A stretch of DNA of 15,400 nt from positions 166 through 15,565 of the forward strand of contig MGVW01000010.1 of the NCBI GenBank assembly GCA_001800675.1, given 5' to 3'. The notes beneath the pieces were generated by a model, which saw only the letters and a list, made by a program, of their open reading frames with translations, did not search any database and had not been told where the DNA came from. The number at the start of each line of letters is the position of its first letter. Positions within the stretch are counted from its first letter, which is position 1. A program made the position numbers and the translations under genes. The stretch is from Euryarchaeota archaeon RBG_13_57_23. GTDB lineage: Archaea > Thermoplasmatota > Thermoplasmata > UBA10834. Of the stretch, positions 1 through 6,360 are shown piece by piece.

Positions 1-2
1 GG

Positions 3-134
3 AGCATGGTCCGTTTTCTGAAGTCCATGACGCTCGGCGGATGGAGGAGGATCAGGTCTGGACGAGGCATCTTGGAAGACAAGAGGGTCGTGGCTATTAG
101 AATCTACGATGCTACTTTCCTGATGCGCCAGTAG
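3..134 (+). CDS. Possible C-terminal end of an upstream gene (partial, uncertain)
   Basis: This frame is open from the left edge of the window to a TAG at 132-134 and would give about 43 residues. The peptide mixes hydrophobic and basic residues and ends in DATFLMRQ. I recognise no family and the piece is too short to test by composition. The same stretch is also open on the minus strand without a convincing start. It may be the end of a gene that begins outside the window, or simply non-coding DNA. From 135 to 180 I see nothing else. Confidence 0.25.
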   Translation, partial: SMVRFLKSMTLGGWRRIRSGRGILEDKRVVAIRIYDATFLMRQ

Positions 135-180
135 CAACTTGTGTTCCTCGTGAATGGCTACCGGGTCCTTGCTAGGAGTA

Positions 181-204
181 TTATATACGGAATGGAATCC
201 ATTC
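181..204 (+). promoter_or_regulatory. TATA box and palindrome in front of the zinc-ribbon membrane protein gene
   Basis: TTATATA lies at 181-187, about 31-37 bases before the ATG at 218. A transcript starting roughly 25 bases after the box would have a leader of only a few bases. No Shine-Dalgarno sequence precedes the ATG, which fits a near-leaderless mRNA. A palindrome GAATGGA-A-TCCATTC (190-204, 7-base arms around one base) sits between the box and the likely transcription start. That is where an archaeal repressor operator would lie. The operator role is inference. Confidence 0.5.
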
Positions 205-217
205 GGATGCGGTAATT

Positions 218-820
218 ATGAGAAGTGCGCATTTGGCAATCGGAGTACTAGTGTTGGCTGCGATGGCACTGACCGTTTCGGGACTGGCGGCAGCTGTCAA
301 CGATACTTTGTCACCCGGTGAGGTTCTCACCAAACAGATCAATGTCGATGAAGGTGACTGGATTGACTACTCTTGGGATTCTTCCGCAGATCTCACCTTC
401 GTTCTACGGGATCCCAATAACGTCGTTCGAGAGACTAGCATATCCTCGAGCGACTGGGGACTGTACACCGCACTGATGGACGGCACGTACACTCTGACGT
501 GGACGAACACCCAGACTACTGACGTCACAATCGACTACGAGGCTACGAGGGTGCCCTTAGGTGGAGGAGAAGGGTTGTTCGAGGACATCTGGCAATCGAT
601 TCTGATAGCTGTCGTGATCATCGCGATCATCATCGTGGTAATCATCGTCTTGGTTGTTTACGTGCTGGCGAAGGACAAGAAACCAGCAGCTCCCCAGTAT
701 GCGCCTCCGCCGATGCAGGCTGTGCCTATGGGTCCGGCTCCTACGAACTGCCCGACGTGTGGGGTTCCACTTGATCCCGCGGGGGCGTTCTGCCAGAAGT
801 GCGGCGCGAGGATAAGGTAG
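218..820 (+). CDS. Membrane-anchored protein: signal peptide, extracytoplasmic beta-domain, one TM helix, C-terminal zinc ribbon
   Basis: The 200-residue protein starts with a hydrophobic signal segment (about residues 6-26). A polar, Thr/Ser/Asp-rich domain follows (28-112) with alternating beta-like patterns such as GTYTLTWTN, loosely resembling GOLD-type beta-sandwich domains. A very hydrophobic helix spans 127-150, then come KDKK and a Pro/Ala-rich linker (153-176). The protein ends in a zinc ribbon with CPTC (178-181) and CQKC (192-195). The expected topology puts the beta-domain outside and the zinc ribbon in the cytoplasm. Signal-TM-zinc-ribbon proteins of this kind are, to my knowledge, frequent in Thermoplasmatota and mostly uncharacterised; no enzymatic residues are visible. 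It has its own promoter and lies 129 bases before the nuo operon, so any link to respiration is unproven. The architecture is secure; the function is unknown. Confidence 0.85.
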   Translation: MRSAHLAIGVLVLAAMALTVSGLAAAVNDTLSPGEVLTKQINVDEGDWIDYSWDSSADLTFVLRDPNNVVRETSISSSDWGLYTALMDGTYTLTWTNTQTTDVTIDYEATRVPLGGGEGLFEDIWQSILIAVVIIAIIIVVIIVLVVYVLAKDKKPAAPQYAPPPMQAVPMGPAPTNCPTCGVPLDPAGAFCQKCGARIR

Positions 821-949
821 ACAGGCAATTCCACCGGAAGTGGGGGTGCTAACATGTCGCACGTGAGAGCGCGAGCTCTGTACTGACGCATCGACAGGAT
901 ACCCTCCAATTCGAAAAACGATTTATACAAGCATGAAAATCACCGAACA
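821..949. other. Intergenic region between the zinc-ribbon gene and nuoA
   Basis: This gap has no conserved gene. It holds a small stem, AGAGC-GCGA-GCTCT at 866-879, without a following T-run, and an 11-codon frame at 854-886 preceded by GGGGGTG. Neither is convincing as a functional element. The nuoA promoter occupies the last part. Confidence 0.6.
913..929 (+). promoter_or_regulatory. Promoter of the nuo operon (BRE + TATA), leaderless
   Basis: An A-rich BRE-like stretch GAAAAACG (913-920) runs directly into ATTTATACA (921-929). Transcription about 25 bases after the box centre would begin at or next to the nuoA ATG at 950. The 20 bases before that ATG contain no Shine-Dalgarno sequence. 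This is the classic arrangement of a strong leaderless archaeal promoter. No further clear promoter is visible before nuoN, so one transcript for all twelve genes is likely. Confidence 0.65.
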
Positions 950-1309
950 ATGCTCGCTGAGGACTACATGGGCGTCGCAGTTTTTGCGATAGTAGCTCTC
1001 CTTTTTCCAACGCTCGTCTTCTTCCTCTCGCGATATTTGAGAACTGACAAGCACGACCCCAGGGGTGCCACGACATACGAGTGCGGTGAGGTCCCGATCG
1101 GCGACGCTCAAATCCAGTTCCATTTTCAGTACTATATGTATGCGATCATCTTCGTGGCCTTCGACATCGTCACGGTCTTCATACTCATATGGGCCCTGGT
1201 GTTCACTAACCTGACGGACCTGTCGAAGTTGTTCCTGCTGATGTTCCTGGGCATACTTCTCGTCGGGGTGACCTACGCCCTGAAGAAGGAGGAGATAGTC
1301 TGGATATGA
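950..1309 (+). CDS. nuoA: Complex I subunit A (NuoA/FpoA/ND3-like)
   Basis: This is a 119-residue membrane subunit of the proton-pumping complex I family, with three predicted helices (about 8-28, 63-85, 92-112). The loop after the first helix carries the family signature YECGEVPIGDAQ, whose cysteine lies near the quinone cavity in known structures. The next helix normally reads FD(I/V)E. Here it reads FDIVTVF: the Asp is kept, but the conserved Glu (E. coli E81, human ND3 E68) is Val. ATG 950 is chosen because it coincides with the predicted transcription start. The stop overlaps the nuoB start by four bases (ATGA), indicating translational coupling. Confidence 0.95.
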   Translation: MLAEDYMGVAVFAIVALLFPTLVFFLSRYLRTDKHDPRGATTYECGEVPIGDAQIQFHFQYYMYAIIFVAFDIVTVFILIWALVFTNLTDLSKLFLLMFLGILLVGVTYALKKEEIVWI

Positions 1310-1878
1310 AGGATCGCGAAGACCCGTCCGCAGGCCAGGCAATAGCGTTCCACTCAAAGGATTTCCTGAAATGGTGCGATGAGGTTCTCGAGGGAGTGCT
1401 TCGGAGGTCCCCCGTGGGGAGCGGGCTGGACTACATCACCAAGGACTTCTTCAACTGGGCCACGAGGAACTCGCTCTATTTCCTGCATTTCGGCATCATG
1501 TGTTGCGCGCTTGAGATGGCGGTGGCCTCCGCACCTAGGTTCGATCAGCAGCGGTTCGGCATCATACCGAGGTCGTCACCCAGGCAGTGCGACGTCTTGC
1601 TTGTCAACGGCCCGGTGAGCAAGAAGTTGAAACCCGTTCTCAGGAGGCTGTACGACCAGATGCCGGAGCCGAAGTGGGTCATCGCCATGGGAGAGTGCGC
1701 GATATCCGGAGGGCCGTTCTACAACAGCTACAGCGTCGTCCCCGGAGTGGATCAGTTCATTCCAGTTGACATCTACATACCAGGTTGTCCAGCGAGACCT
1801 GAAGCCTTGATAGATGGGTTCCTGAAGCTCCAGGTAATGATAAAGGAGAACCGGAAGGGCCTTCTGACGGGCAAGTGA
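1306..1878 (+). CDS. nuoB: Complex I subunit B (NuoB/PSST-like), N2 cluster carrier
   Basis: This 190-residue subunit sits at the junction of the peripheral and membrane arms and binds the terminal [4Fe-4S] cluster N2, which hands electrons to the quinone. All four N2 ligands are present: the tandem pair C66-C67 in GIMCCALEM, C131 in MGECAISGG and C161 in IPGCPARPE. The quinone-proximal RSSPRQ motif (89-94) is intact and is followed by Cys95, where many homologues have Ala. LYDQMPEPKWVI and NSYSVVPGVDQ are further family signatures. The ATG overlaps the end of nuoA. The C-terminus is standard, so the protein is complete. Confidence 0.96.
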   Translation: MKDREDPSAGQAIAFHSKDFLKWCDEVLEGVLRRSPVGSGLDYITKDFFNWATRNSLYFLHFGIMCCALEMAVASAPRFDQQRFGIIPRSSPRQCDVLLVNGPVSKKLKPVLRRLYDQMPEPKWVIAMGECAISGGPFYNSYSVVPGVDQFIPVDIYIPGCPARPEALIDGFLKLQVMIKENRKGLLTGK

Positions 1879-2399
1879 GAGACAGGGAAGTCACTATGGC
1901 AGAAAGGGAGAAGAGCGACCAGAAGGAGGACATGGAGAGGGCTCCCTCGAGGATAGACGCAGTCCCAGAGGAGAGGCTGATAAGGGCCCTTATGAACACC
2001 TTCCCCGAAGCCATCACTGGCTTCACGAAGCTCAGGGACGGGTTCGTGAGAGCGAAGCTTGACAGGCGCGAGCTGTTCAAGGTGTGCAAGTTCCTGAGAG
2101 ACGAACTCGGGTTCGAACACTTCTCGATGATCTCGGCCGTCGAATACGACGACCGGTTCGAGATTGTATACCACATCACGTCATATCAGAACAAGCTTCT
2201 GATTGAGCTTATCACCAGGACCCCGAAGGACGATCCGAGCGTTGACTCGGTGGCGTCCATATGGGGAGGGGCGAACTGGCAGGAGCGCGAGTCGTACGAT
2301 CTGATGGGCATCAGGTTCAATGGCCATCCGAACCTCGAGCGGATCCTGCTGCCCAAGGACTACACATTCCATCCGCTCAGGAAGGACTTCAAGGGGTGA
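1875..2399 (+). CDS. nuoC: Complex I subunit C (NuoC, 30 kDa subunit)
   Basis: This soluble subunit of the connecting module (174 residues) packs against NuoD and NuoB. The C-terminal family signature is clear: ERESYDLMG (137-145), GHPNLERILLP (150-160) and HPLRKD (166-171). The first ~25 residues are charged and probably disordered. The start is uncertain. GTG 1875 gives the four-base GTGA overlap with nuoB seen elsewhere in this operon, whereas ATG 1896 (residue 8) has a weak AGGGA upstream and is a fair alternative. NuoC is a separate gene, not fused to NuoD as in enterobacteria. The nuoD ATG follows six bases after the stop. Confidence 0.94.
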   Translation: MRDREVTMAEREKSDQKEDMERAPSRIDAVPEERLIRALMNTFPEAITGFTKLRDGFVRAKLDRRELFKVCKFLRDELGFEHFSMISAVEYDDRFEIVYHITSYQNKLLIELITRTPKDDPSVDSVASIWGGANWQERESYDLMGIRFNGHPNLERILLPKDYTFHPLRKDFKG

Positions 2400-2405
2400 T
2401 GACGG

Positions 2406-3488
2406 ATGGCTGAAATGTGGATCAACATGGGCCCGCAGCACCCGATGACGCACGGGCTTTGGAACCTCAGGGTGAAGGTCGACGGGGAGACCATTGTCGA
2501 CGCGCAGCCCGAGGTTGGATACCTTCACAGGGGCATAGAGAAGCTATGCGAGGGCAAGACGTACCCACAGATAATCCCACTCGCAGACAGACTCTGCTAC
2601 GGTTCATCGCTCACATGGTCTCATCTGTACTGCATGGCTGTTGAGGACCTGATGAAGGTCGAGGTCCCTGAGAGGGCAGAGTACATCCGCGTACTTACGA
2701 TCGAGATGCAGAGGATAGTCTCCCACCTGATGTGGCTCGCGGCCTACGCGGGAGATCTCGGGCTTGGGGTGGGGTTTGTATACACCATGAGGGAGAGGGA
2801 GGTCTTCCTGGACCTGTTCCAATCGCTCACGGGCGCTCGGATCACATACAACTTCCCCAGGATTGGGGGCGTAGCCCATGATCTGCCGCAGAACTTCGAA
2901 CGGGACACACTTCGGGCCATTACGTTCTTCGAGGGTCGCCTGAAGGAGTACGAGGACCTGTTCGAGGGTTCGAAGATATTCATGATGAGGAACGTGGGCG
3001 TGGGCATCCTGAAGAAGGAGGACGCCATCAATCTGGGCGTCACAGGACCGTCGCTGAGAGCTAGCGGTGTCACTTACGATCTAAGGAAGGATTTGCCTTA
3101 CTCCGTCTACGAGGAAATGGACTTCAGAGTTGCCACCCACAAGGATTGTGACTGCTACGCTCGTTATCGCGTCCGCATGGACGAGATGTGGGAGAGCTGC
3201 CAGATCATGAAGCAGGCGCTCAAGAAGATGCCCGAGGGCAAGTGGCGGATAGTCGCCCCGAGGAACGCTCCTGTGGGCACGGGGCTCGCACGAGTCGAAG
3301 ACCCCAGGGGCGAGGGCATGATATACATCGTTGGAGACGGTTCTGACAAGCCCTACAGGGTGAAGATTAGGAGCCCGATATTCGTGACGGTCTCCGCTGC
3401 GCCGAAGATGCTCATCGGCTACAAGCTGGCCGATGTAGTAGCAATCATGGGCGGACTCGACATGTGCATAGGGGAGACCGATAGGTGA
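2406..3488 (+). CDS. nuoD: Complex I subunit D (NuoD/FpoD, 49 kDa subunit)
   Basis: This 360-residue subunit forms the quinone-reduction cavity together with NuoB and is homologous to [NiFe]-hydrogenase large subunits. Visible signatures are the beta-hairpin NMGPQHPMTHG with quinone-site His16, GYLHRGIEK (38-46), and RLCYGSS, whose Tyr65 matches the quinone-binding tyrosine (T. thermophilus Nqo4 Tyr87). The C-terminus is GLDMCIGETDR. Oddly, Cys64 and Cys354 lie at the positions of the first cysteine of the two hydrogenase CxxC motifs. The second members are Ser67 and Glu357, so a normal NiFe site is excluded. Most NuoD proteins read RxDY and DPVxGExDR there. The start has a good ribosome binding site (GGGGTGAT, 2393-2400). 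Length and ends match the Fpo type. Confidence 0.96.
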   Translation: MAEMWINMGPQHPMTHGLWNLRVKVDGETIVDAQPEVGYLHRGIEKLCEGKTYPQIIPLADRLCYGSSLTWSHLYCMAVEDLMKVEVPERAEYIRVLTIEMQRIVSHLMWLAAYAGDLGLGVGFVYTMREREVFLDLFQSLTGARITYNFPRIGGVAHDLPQNFERDTLRAITFFEGRLKEYEDLFEGSKIFMMRNVGVGILKKEDAINLGVTGPSLRASGVTYDLRKDLPYSVYEEMDFRVATHKDCDCYARYRVRMDEMWESCQIMKQALKKMPEGKWRIVAPRNAPVGTGLARVEDPRGEGMIYIVGDGSDKPYRVKIRSPIFVTVSAAPKMLIGYKLADVVAIMGGLDMCIGETDR

Positions 3489-3492
3489 CACG

Positions 3493-4620
3493 ATGAACCT
3501 GTTCGAATTCTGCTACGGAATCATACACTGGCTCGTGGACCTCGTCAATCACCTGTGGTACTGGCTGGGAGACGTGCTCCCCTGGTGGTTCGGGGACTTC
3601 TTCGATGCGGTCGGGGATTTCGCGGCATCACAAGGGCACCTCTCCGTCATGACGATATTCCTCGAAGTTGTGATTGTCGTCATCATTGCGCTGATCAACG
3701 TGCTCAATTTCATCTGGATATTCCGGAAATTCATGGGGCGCATGTTCGACTTCTACGGTCCGTACTATGTCGGCTACGGAATCGGGGGCTGGCTCCAGAA
3801 CCTCGCTGACGGCATCAAGCTGTTCGTCAAGGAGATAATTGTGCCCGCCAAAGCCGACAAGATGGGATACCTCCTAGCACCTATCATCTACATTGGCTCA
3901 TCGATACTCATCCTCGCGACCATACCGTTCAGCGAGAACTTCGGCGTCTCGACGAACGAGTCGGGCACCTATGTCCCCGCAGGCGCCCTGTTTGCGCTCG
4001 CCGCCTTCGCAATCGCCCCGTTTTCAATCCTTCTCGCAGGCTGGGCTTCGAACAACAAATACACCTTGATAGGCGGGATGAGGTCCGCTGCGCAGATGAT
4101 GAGCTACGAGATCCCGCTCCTCATGACGGTCGCCAGCGTGTTCCTTCTCGCAGGCAGCTTCGGATTTGTGGACATCGTGGATGCTCAGCACGATATATGG
4201 TTTGCGATTCCGCTGTTCATCGGCTTCCTGATATTCCTCGTTTGTCTTGCCGCCGAGGTTGAGATCATCCCGTTCGACCTGCCCGAGGCGGAGGCGGAAC
4301 TCGTCGAGGGCTGGACCACGGAGTATGGCGGAATGAGGTTCGGGCTGTTCTACTTCACGACCACGATACGATCCTATGCTGGGGGCGCCCTCGCGACAGC
4401 TCTGTTCCTCGGGGGCTGGCACGGCCCTGCGCTCATTCCCGACGAGATATGGTTCCTCATCAAGGCCTACATCGTATACACGGTCTTCCAGTGGATGACT
4501 TGGTCCCTCCCGAGGGTCAGAGTTGACCAGATGCTCGGTATTGGCTGGAAGAGGTTGTTGCCGCTTGCGGTGATTAACCTAATGATCGCAGTCGCGCTCA
4601 AGTCGATGGGGTGGTTCTGA
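3493..4620 (+). CDS. nuoH: Complex I subunit H (NuoH/ND1-like) with Trp-rich N-terminal extension
   Basis: This is a 375-residue membrane subunit that forms the quinone entry channel and starts the chain of charged residues towards the pumps. Family signatures include LQNLADGIKLFVKE (101-114), GWASNNKYTLIGGMRSAAQ (183-201), the acidic loop AEVEIIPFDLPEAEAELVEG (254-273) and TEYGGMRFG. Two features differ from the family. About 50 residues precede the first family helix (about 52-77), with five Trp and many aromatic residues. The usual QxRxGPNxVG stretch reads FDFYGPYYVG (85-94), losing the conserved Arg and Asn. Start ATG 3493 has GGTGA just upstream (3485-3489) and sits right after nuoD, which supports the long N-terminus. 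Confidence 0.95.
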   Translation: MNLFEFCYGIIHWLVDLVNHLWYWLGDVLPWWFGDFFDAVGDFAASQGHLSVMTIFLEVVIVVIIALINVLNFIWIFRKFMGRMFDFYGPYYVGYGIGGWLQNLADGIKLFVKEIIVPAKADKMGYLLAPIIYIGSSILILATIPFSENFGVSTNESGTYVPAGALFALAAFAIAPFSILLAGWASNNKYTLIGGMRSAAQMMSYEIPLLMTVASVFLLAGSFGFVDIVDAQHDIWFAIPLFIGFLIFLVCLAAEVEIIPFDLPEAEAELVEGWTTEYGGMRFGLFYFTTTIRSYAGGALATALFLGGWHGPALIPDEIWFLIKAYIVYTVFQWMTWSLPRVRVDQMLGIGWKRLLPLAVINLMIAVALKSMGWF

Positions 4621-5528
4621 TGGCGCAGGCGAAGAAGAAGAGCTCCCTGGGGTTCGTCCTCCAGCCGATGAAGCGGACTGGGAAGACGCTCGCGAACTCG
4701 CTTTTCCTTGGCAAGCCTAACACCGTGTTGTATCCATATCAGAAACTCGACCTGCCGATTGGCTATCGCGGAAAACACATTGTTGATTTCAAGCGGTGCA
4801 TCGGGTGCTCGAACTGCGTCCAGATATGTCCGAACGACTGCATGTGGATGGAGAAGCTAGAGGACCCTGAGCTGGGCAAGATCGAGAGGCCTGGAGTAGA
4901 CTATGGCAGATGCCTGTTCTGTGGTTTTTGCGTCGAGATATGTCCGACGGTCGCCATCCACGAGAGCGTCGAGTTCGAGCTCGCTCACCGCGAGCGCTCC
5001 AGACTCAAGTACGGGCCCAAGGAGCTCAGAGACGACTCGTTTGCGGGCAAAGTGAAGGAGGAGCGGCAGAAGCGCCTGCTTCCGATATTGGACATGTCGA
5101 AGTGCACCAGCTGCGAGAAGTGCGCGGGCGAGTGCCCCGAAATGGCGATCGCAATGATGCCGATCGAGAACGTGGGTCGGAAGAAACCAGAGATCAACCT
5201 CAACAAGTGCACATCATGCAAGAAATGCGAGGCGGTGTGCCCCGAAAGCGCGCTCAAGCTGGAGGAGGTCTACGAATCCTATTTCGAGATGCCCGAGCCG
5301 AAGTTACTGATCAAGAGCTGTACTGGGTGCAGTGCGTGCTCCAAGGCCTGTCCTGCCGACGCCATCTACATGATGGAGATGCCTGGCACAGAGAAGGTGC
5401 TGAAGGATGGCAAGAAGGGCAAGCCGAAGAAGCGCGCCGTTTTCGTGCTTGAGAAATGCGTCGGCTGCGGGAAGTGTTTCAGAACCTGCAAGTTCGAAGC
5501 GATCGAATGGCCGGGGGTGAGGAAGTGA
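4620..5528 (+). CDS. nuoI: Complex I subunit I (NuoI) fused to a polyferredoxin extension: six [4Fe-4S] motifs
   Basis: This 302-residue iron-sulfur protein is much longer than a typical NuoI (roughly 130-180 residues). Residues 1-120 are the NuoI part, with an amphipathic N-terminus and two CxxCxxCxxxCP motifs (C60/63/66/70 and C98/101/104/108, clusters N6a/N6b). A basic linker (about 120-155) leads to four more CxxCxxCxxxC motifs: C162-172, C197-207, C234-244 and C280-290. The last has Lys in place of Pro after the fourth Cys. The extension resembles two 2[4Fe-4S] ferredoxin units in series. Because no NuoEFG is encoded here, it may receive electrons from a donor such as ferredoxin; this is inference. 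ATG 4620, which overlaps the nuoH stop (TGATG) and has GGGGTGG before it, is preferred over GTG 4611. Confidence 0.93.
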   Translation: MAQAKKKSSLGFVLQPMKRTGKTLANSLFLGKPNTVLYPYQKLDLPIGYRGKHIVDFKRCIGCSNCVQICPNDCMWMEKLEDPELGKIERPGVDYGRCLFCGFCVEICPTVAIHESVEFELAHRERSRLKYGPKELRDDSFAGKVKEERQKRLLPILDMSKCTSCEKCAGECPEMAIAMMPIENVGRKKPEINLNKCTSCKKCEAVCPESALKLEEVYESYFEMPEPKLLIKSCTGCSACSKACPADAIYMMEMPGTEKVLKDGKKGKPKKRAVFVLEKCVGCGKCFRTCKFEAIEWPGVRK

Positions 5529-5794
5529 CCTTGGACTGGGAGATGTTCGTGTTCCTGTTCCTGTCGGCGGCCACGTTGCTCTCCGCCATCTATGTGATCA
5601 GAGCGAGGGAGATAGTCCACAGCGTAGTCGGTCTGGCGACTTGCTTCATCGCGATCGCAGCGCTGTACATCATGCTGAGCGCGGAGTTCGTGGCGATAGT
5701 TCAGATCCTCGTCTATGTCGGAGCGGTCGTCGTGGTCATCCTCTTCGGTATCATGCTCACCAGGCGCGAGATAATGGAGAGTGAGAAGCGATGA
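5525..5794 (+). CDS. nuoJ: Complex I subunit J, N-terminal half (NuoJ/FpoJ1)
   Basis: This 89-residue protein has three predicted membrane helices and matches the first half of NuoJ/ND6. The diagnostic stretch is LSAEFVAIVQILVYVGAVVV, followed by LFGIML, which includes the helix that undergoes the pi-bulge change in known complex I structures. The protein ends in a basic/acidic tail (RREIMESEKR). Start GTG 5525 overlaps the nuoI stop (GTGA) and has GGTGAGG four or fewer bases upstream; in-frame TTG 5531 and ATG 5543 are less well placed. The C-terminal half of NuoJ is the next gene. The split matches Fpo-type operons with two J genes, so it is unlikely to be a sequencing error. Confidence 0.9.
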   Translation: MTLDWEMFVFLFLSAATLLSAIYVIRAREIVHSVVGLATCFIAIAALYIMLSAEFVAIVQILVYVGAVVVVILFGIMLTRREIMESEKR

Positions 5795-6036
5795 ACACCG
5801 GGATATTCCGAGCCCTGATGGTCCTCGCTCTCGCACTGCTCTTCGTGGGGGCCATTCTGCAGGTTTCATGGCCGGAAGCGACAACACTCGACAACACCAC
5901 CAACGAGGACGTCGGGAACGCGCTGTTCGGCGAGGACGACGCCTCTGGATACGGTCTAGTGATGCTGTTCATCGGGCTGCTGCTACTGGTGGCGCTCCTT
6001 GGTGGAGTGTTCCTGGCGAAGGAGGAGAAGGAATGA
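5791..6036 (+). CDS. Complex I subunit J, C-terminal half (FpoJ2-like)
   Basis: This 81-residue protein has two predicted helices (about 8-26 and 54-75) joined by an acidic, Asn/Thr-rich loop. It matches the last helices of NuoJ, where a short loop leads into a final helix with a G(Y/x)xxVMLFIGLLLLVALLGGVFL pattern and a charged end. The ATG overlaps the stop of the preceding gene (ATGA), and its own stop overlaps the nuoK start in the same way. The position between J and K, rather than strong sequence signatures, is the main support. With its partner it would supply the five helices of a normal NuoJ. Confidence 0.85.
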   Translation: MNTGIFRALMVLALALLFVGAILQVSWPEATTLDNTTNEDVGNALFGEDDASGYGLVMLFIGLLLLVALLGGVFLAKEEKE

Positions 6037-6359
6037 TCCCGATTGAGTACTGGCTGATCCTAAGCTCGCTCCTTCTCGCCATTGGCGTTTATGGCGTCAT
6101 GACCAGAAAGAATGCCATCGTCGTGCTCATGTCAATCGAGATCATGCTCAATGCTGCGAACATCAACCTCGTGGCCTTCAGCTCGTACTACAGCTCGCTG
6201 CACCCGAACCTCGGCACGGACGCCACGGGTCAGGCGTTCGCGCTGTTCTCGATAGCCATTGCGGCCGCGGAAGTGGCCGTGGGGCTTGCGATCCTGCTGT
6301 CTGTGTACAGAAGGTACCAGACCATCGATGTTGACAAGATCAACATCCTGAGGTGGTAA
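6033..6359 (+). CDS. nuoK: Complex I subunit K (NuoK/ND4L-like)
   Basis: This 108-residue, three-helix subunit couples the quinone module to the antiporter-like pumps. Both functionally important membrane glutamates are present: E36 in MSIEIMLN and E80 in AAAEVAVGLAI (E. coli E36 and E72). The loop between helices 2 and 3 is about eight residues longer than in E. coli. The C-terminus (TIDVDKINILRW) matches the family pattern. The start is ATG 6033, with a strong GGAGGAG five bases upstream, overlapping the previous stop. A longer in-frame reading beginning at 5781 lies over the J genes and is not the real start. Confidence 0.95.
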   Translation: MIPIEYWLILSSLLLAIGVYGVMTRKNAIVVLMSIEIMLNAANINLVAFSSYYSSLHPNLGTDATGQAFALFSIAIAAAEVAVGLAILLSVYRRYQTIDVDKINILRW

Positions 6360-6360
6360 G

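Noticed and set aside
1..217. tRNA or small RNA gene in the left flank
   Set aside because: No cloverleaf arms, GTTCRA-type T-loop or CCA-like end could be found by eye.
866..879. AGAGC-GCGA-GCTCT stem as a terminator of the zinc-ribbon gene
   Set aside because: The stem has only five pairs and no T-run follows.
854..886. Eleven-codon frame with an upstream GGGGGTG, as a leader peptide of nuoA
   Set aside because: The nuoA TATA box lies downstream of it, so it would not be on the nuo transcript; it is too short to judge otherwise.
2406..3488. NuoD as a functional [NiFe] hydrogenase large subunit
   Set aside because: Both bridging cysteines are missing (Ser67, Glu357), and the complex carries the full quinone-type motif set and pump subunits of complex I.
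4611..4619. GTG start of nuoI at 4611
   Set aside because: It lies inside the GGGGTGG ribosome binding site of the better ATG at 4620.
4620..5528. NuoI extension as two genes merged by a frameshift
   Set aside because: The frame is continuous and the linker shows no leftover start, stop or ribosome binding site that would mark a lost gene border; all six motifs are in one frame.
5781..6359. A 192-codon version of nuoK starting at 5781
   Set aside because: The first 84 codons cover the J genes out of frame; ATG 6033 has a strong GGAGGAG site and gives the normal NuoK length.
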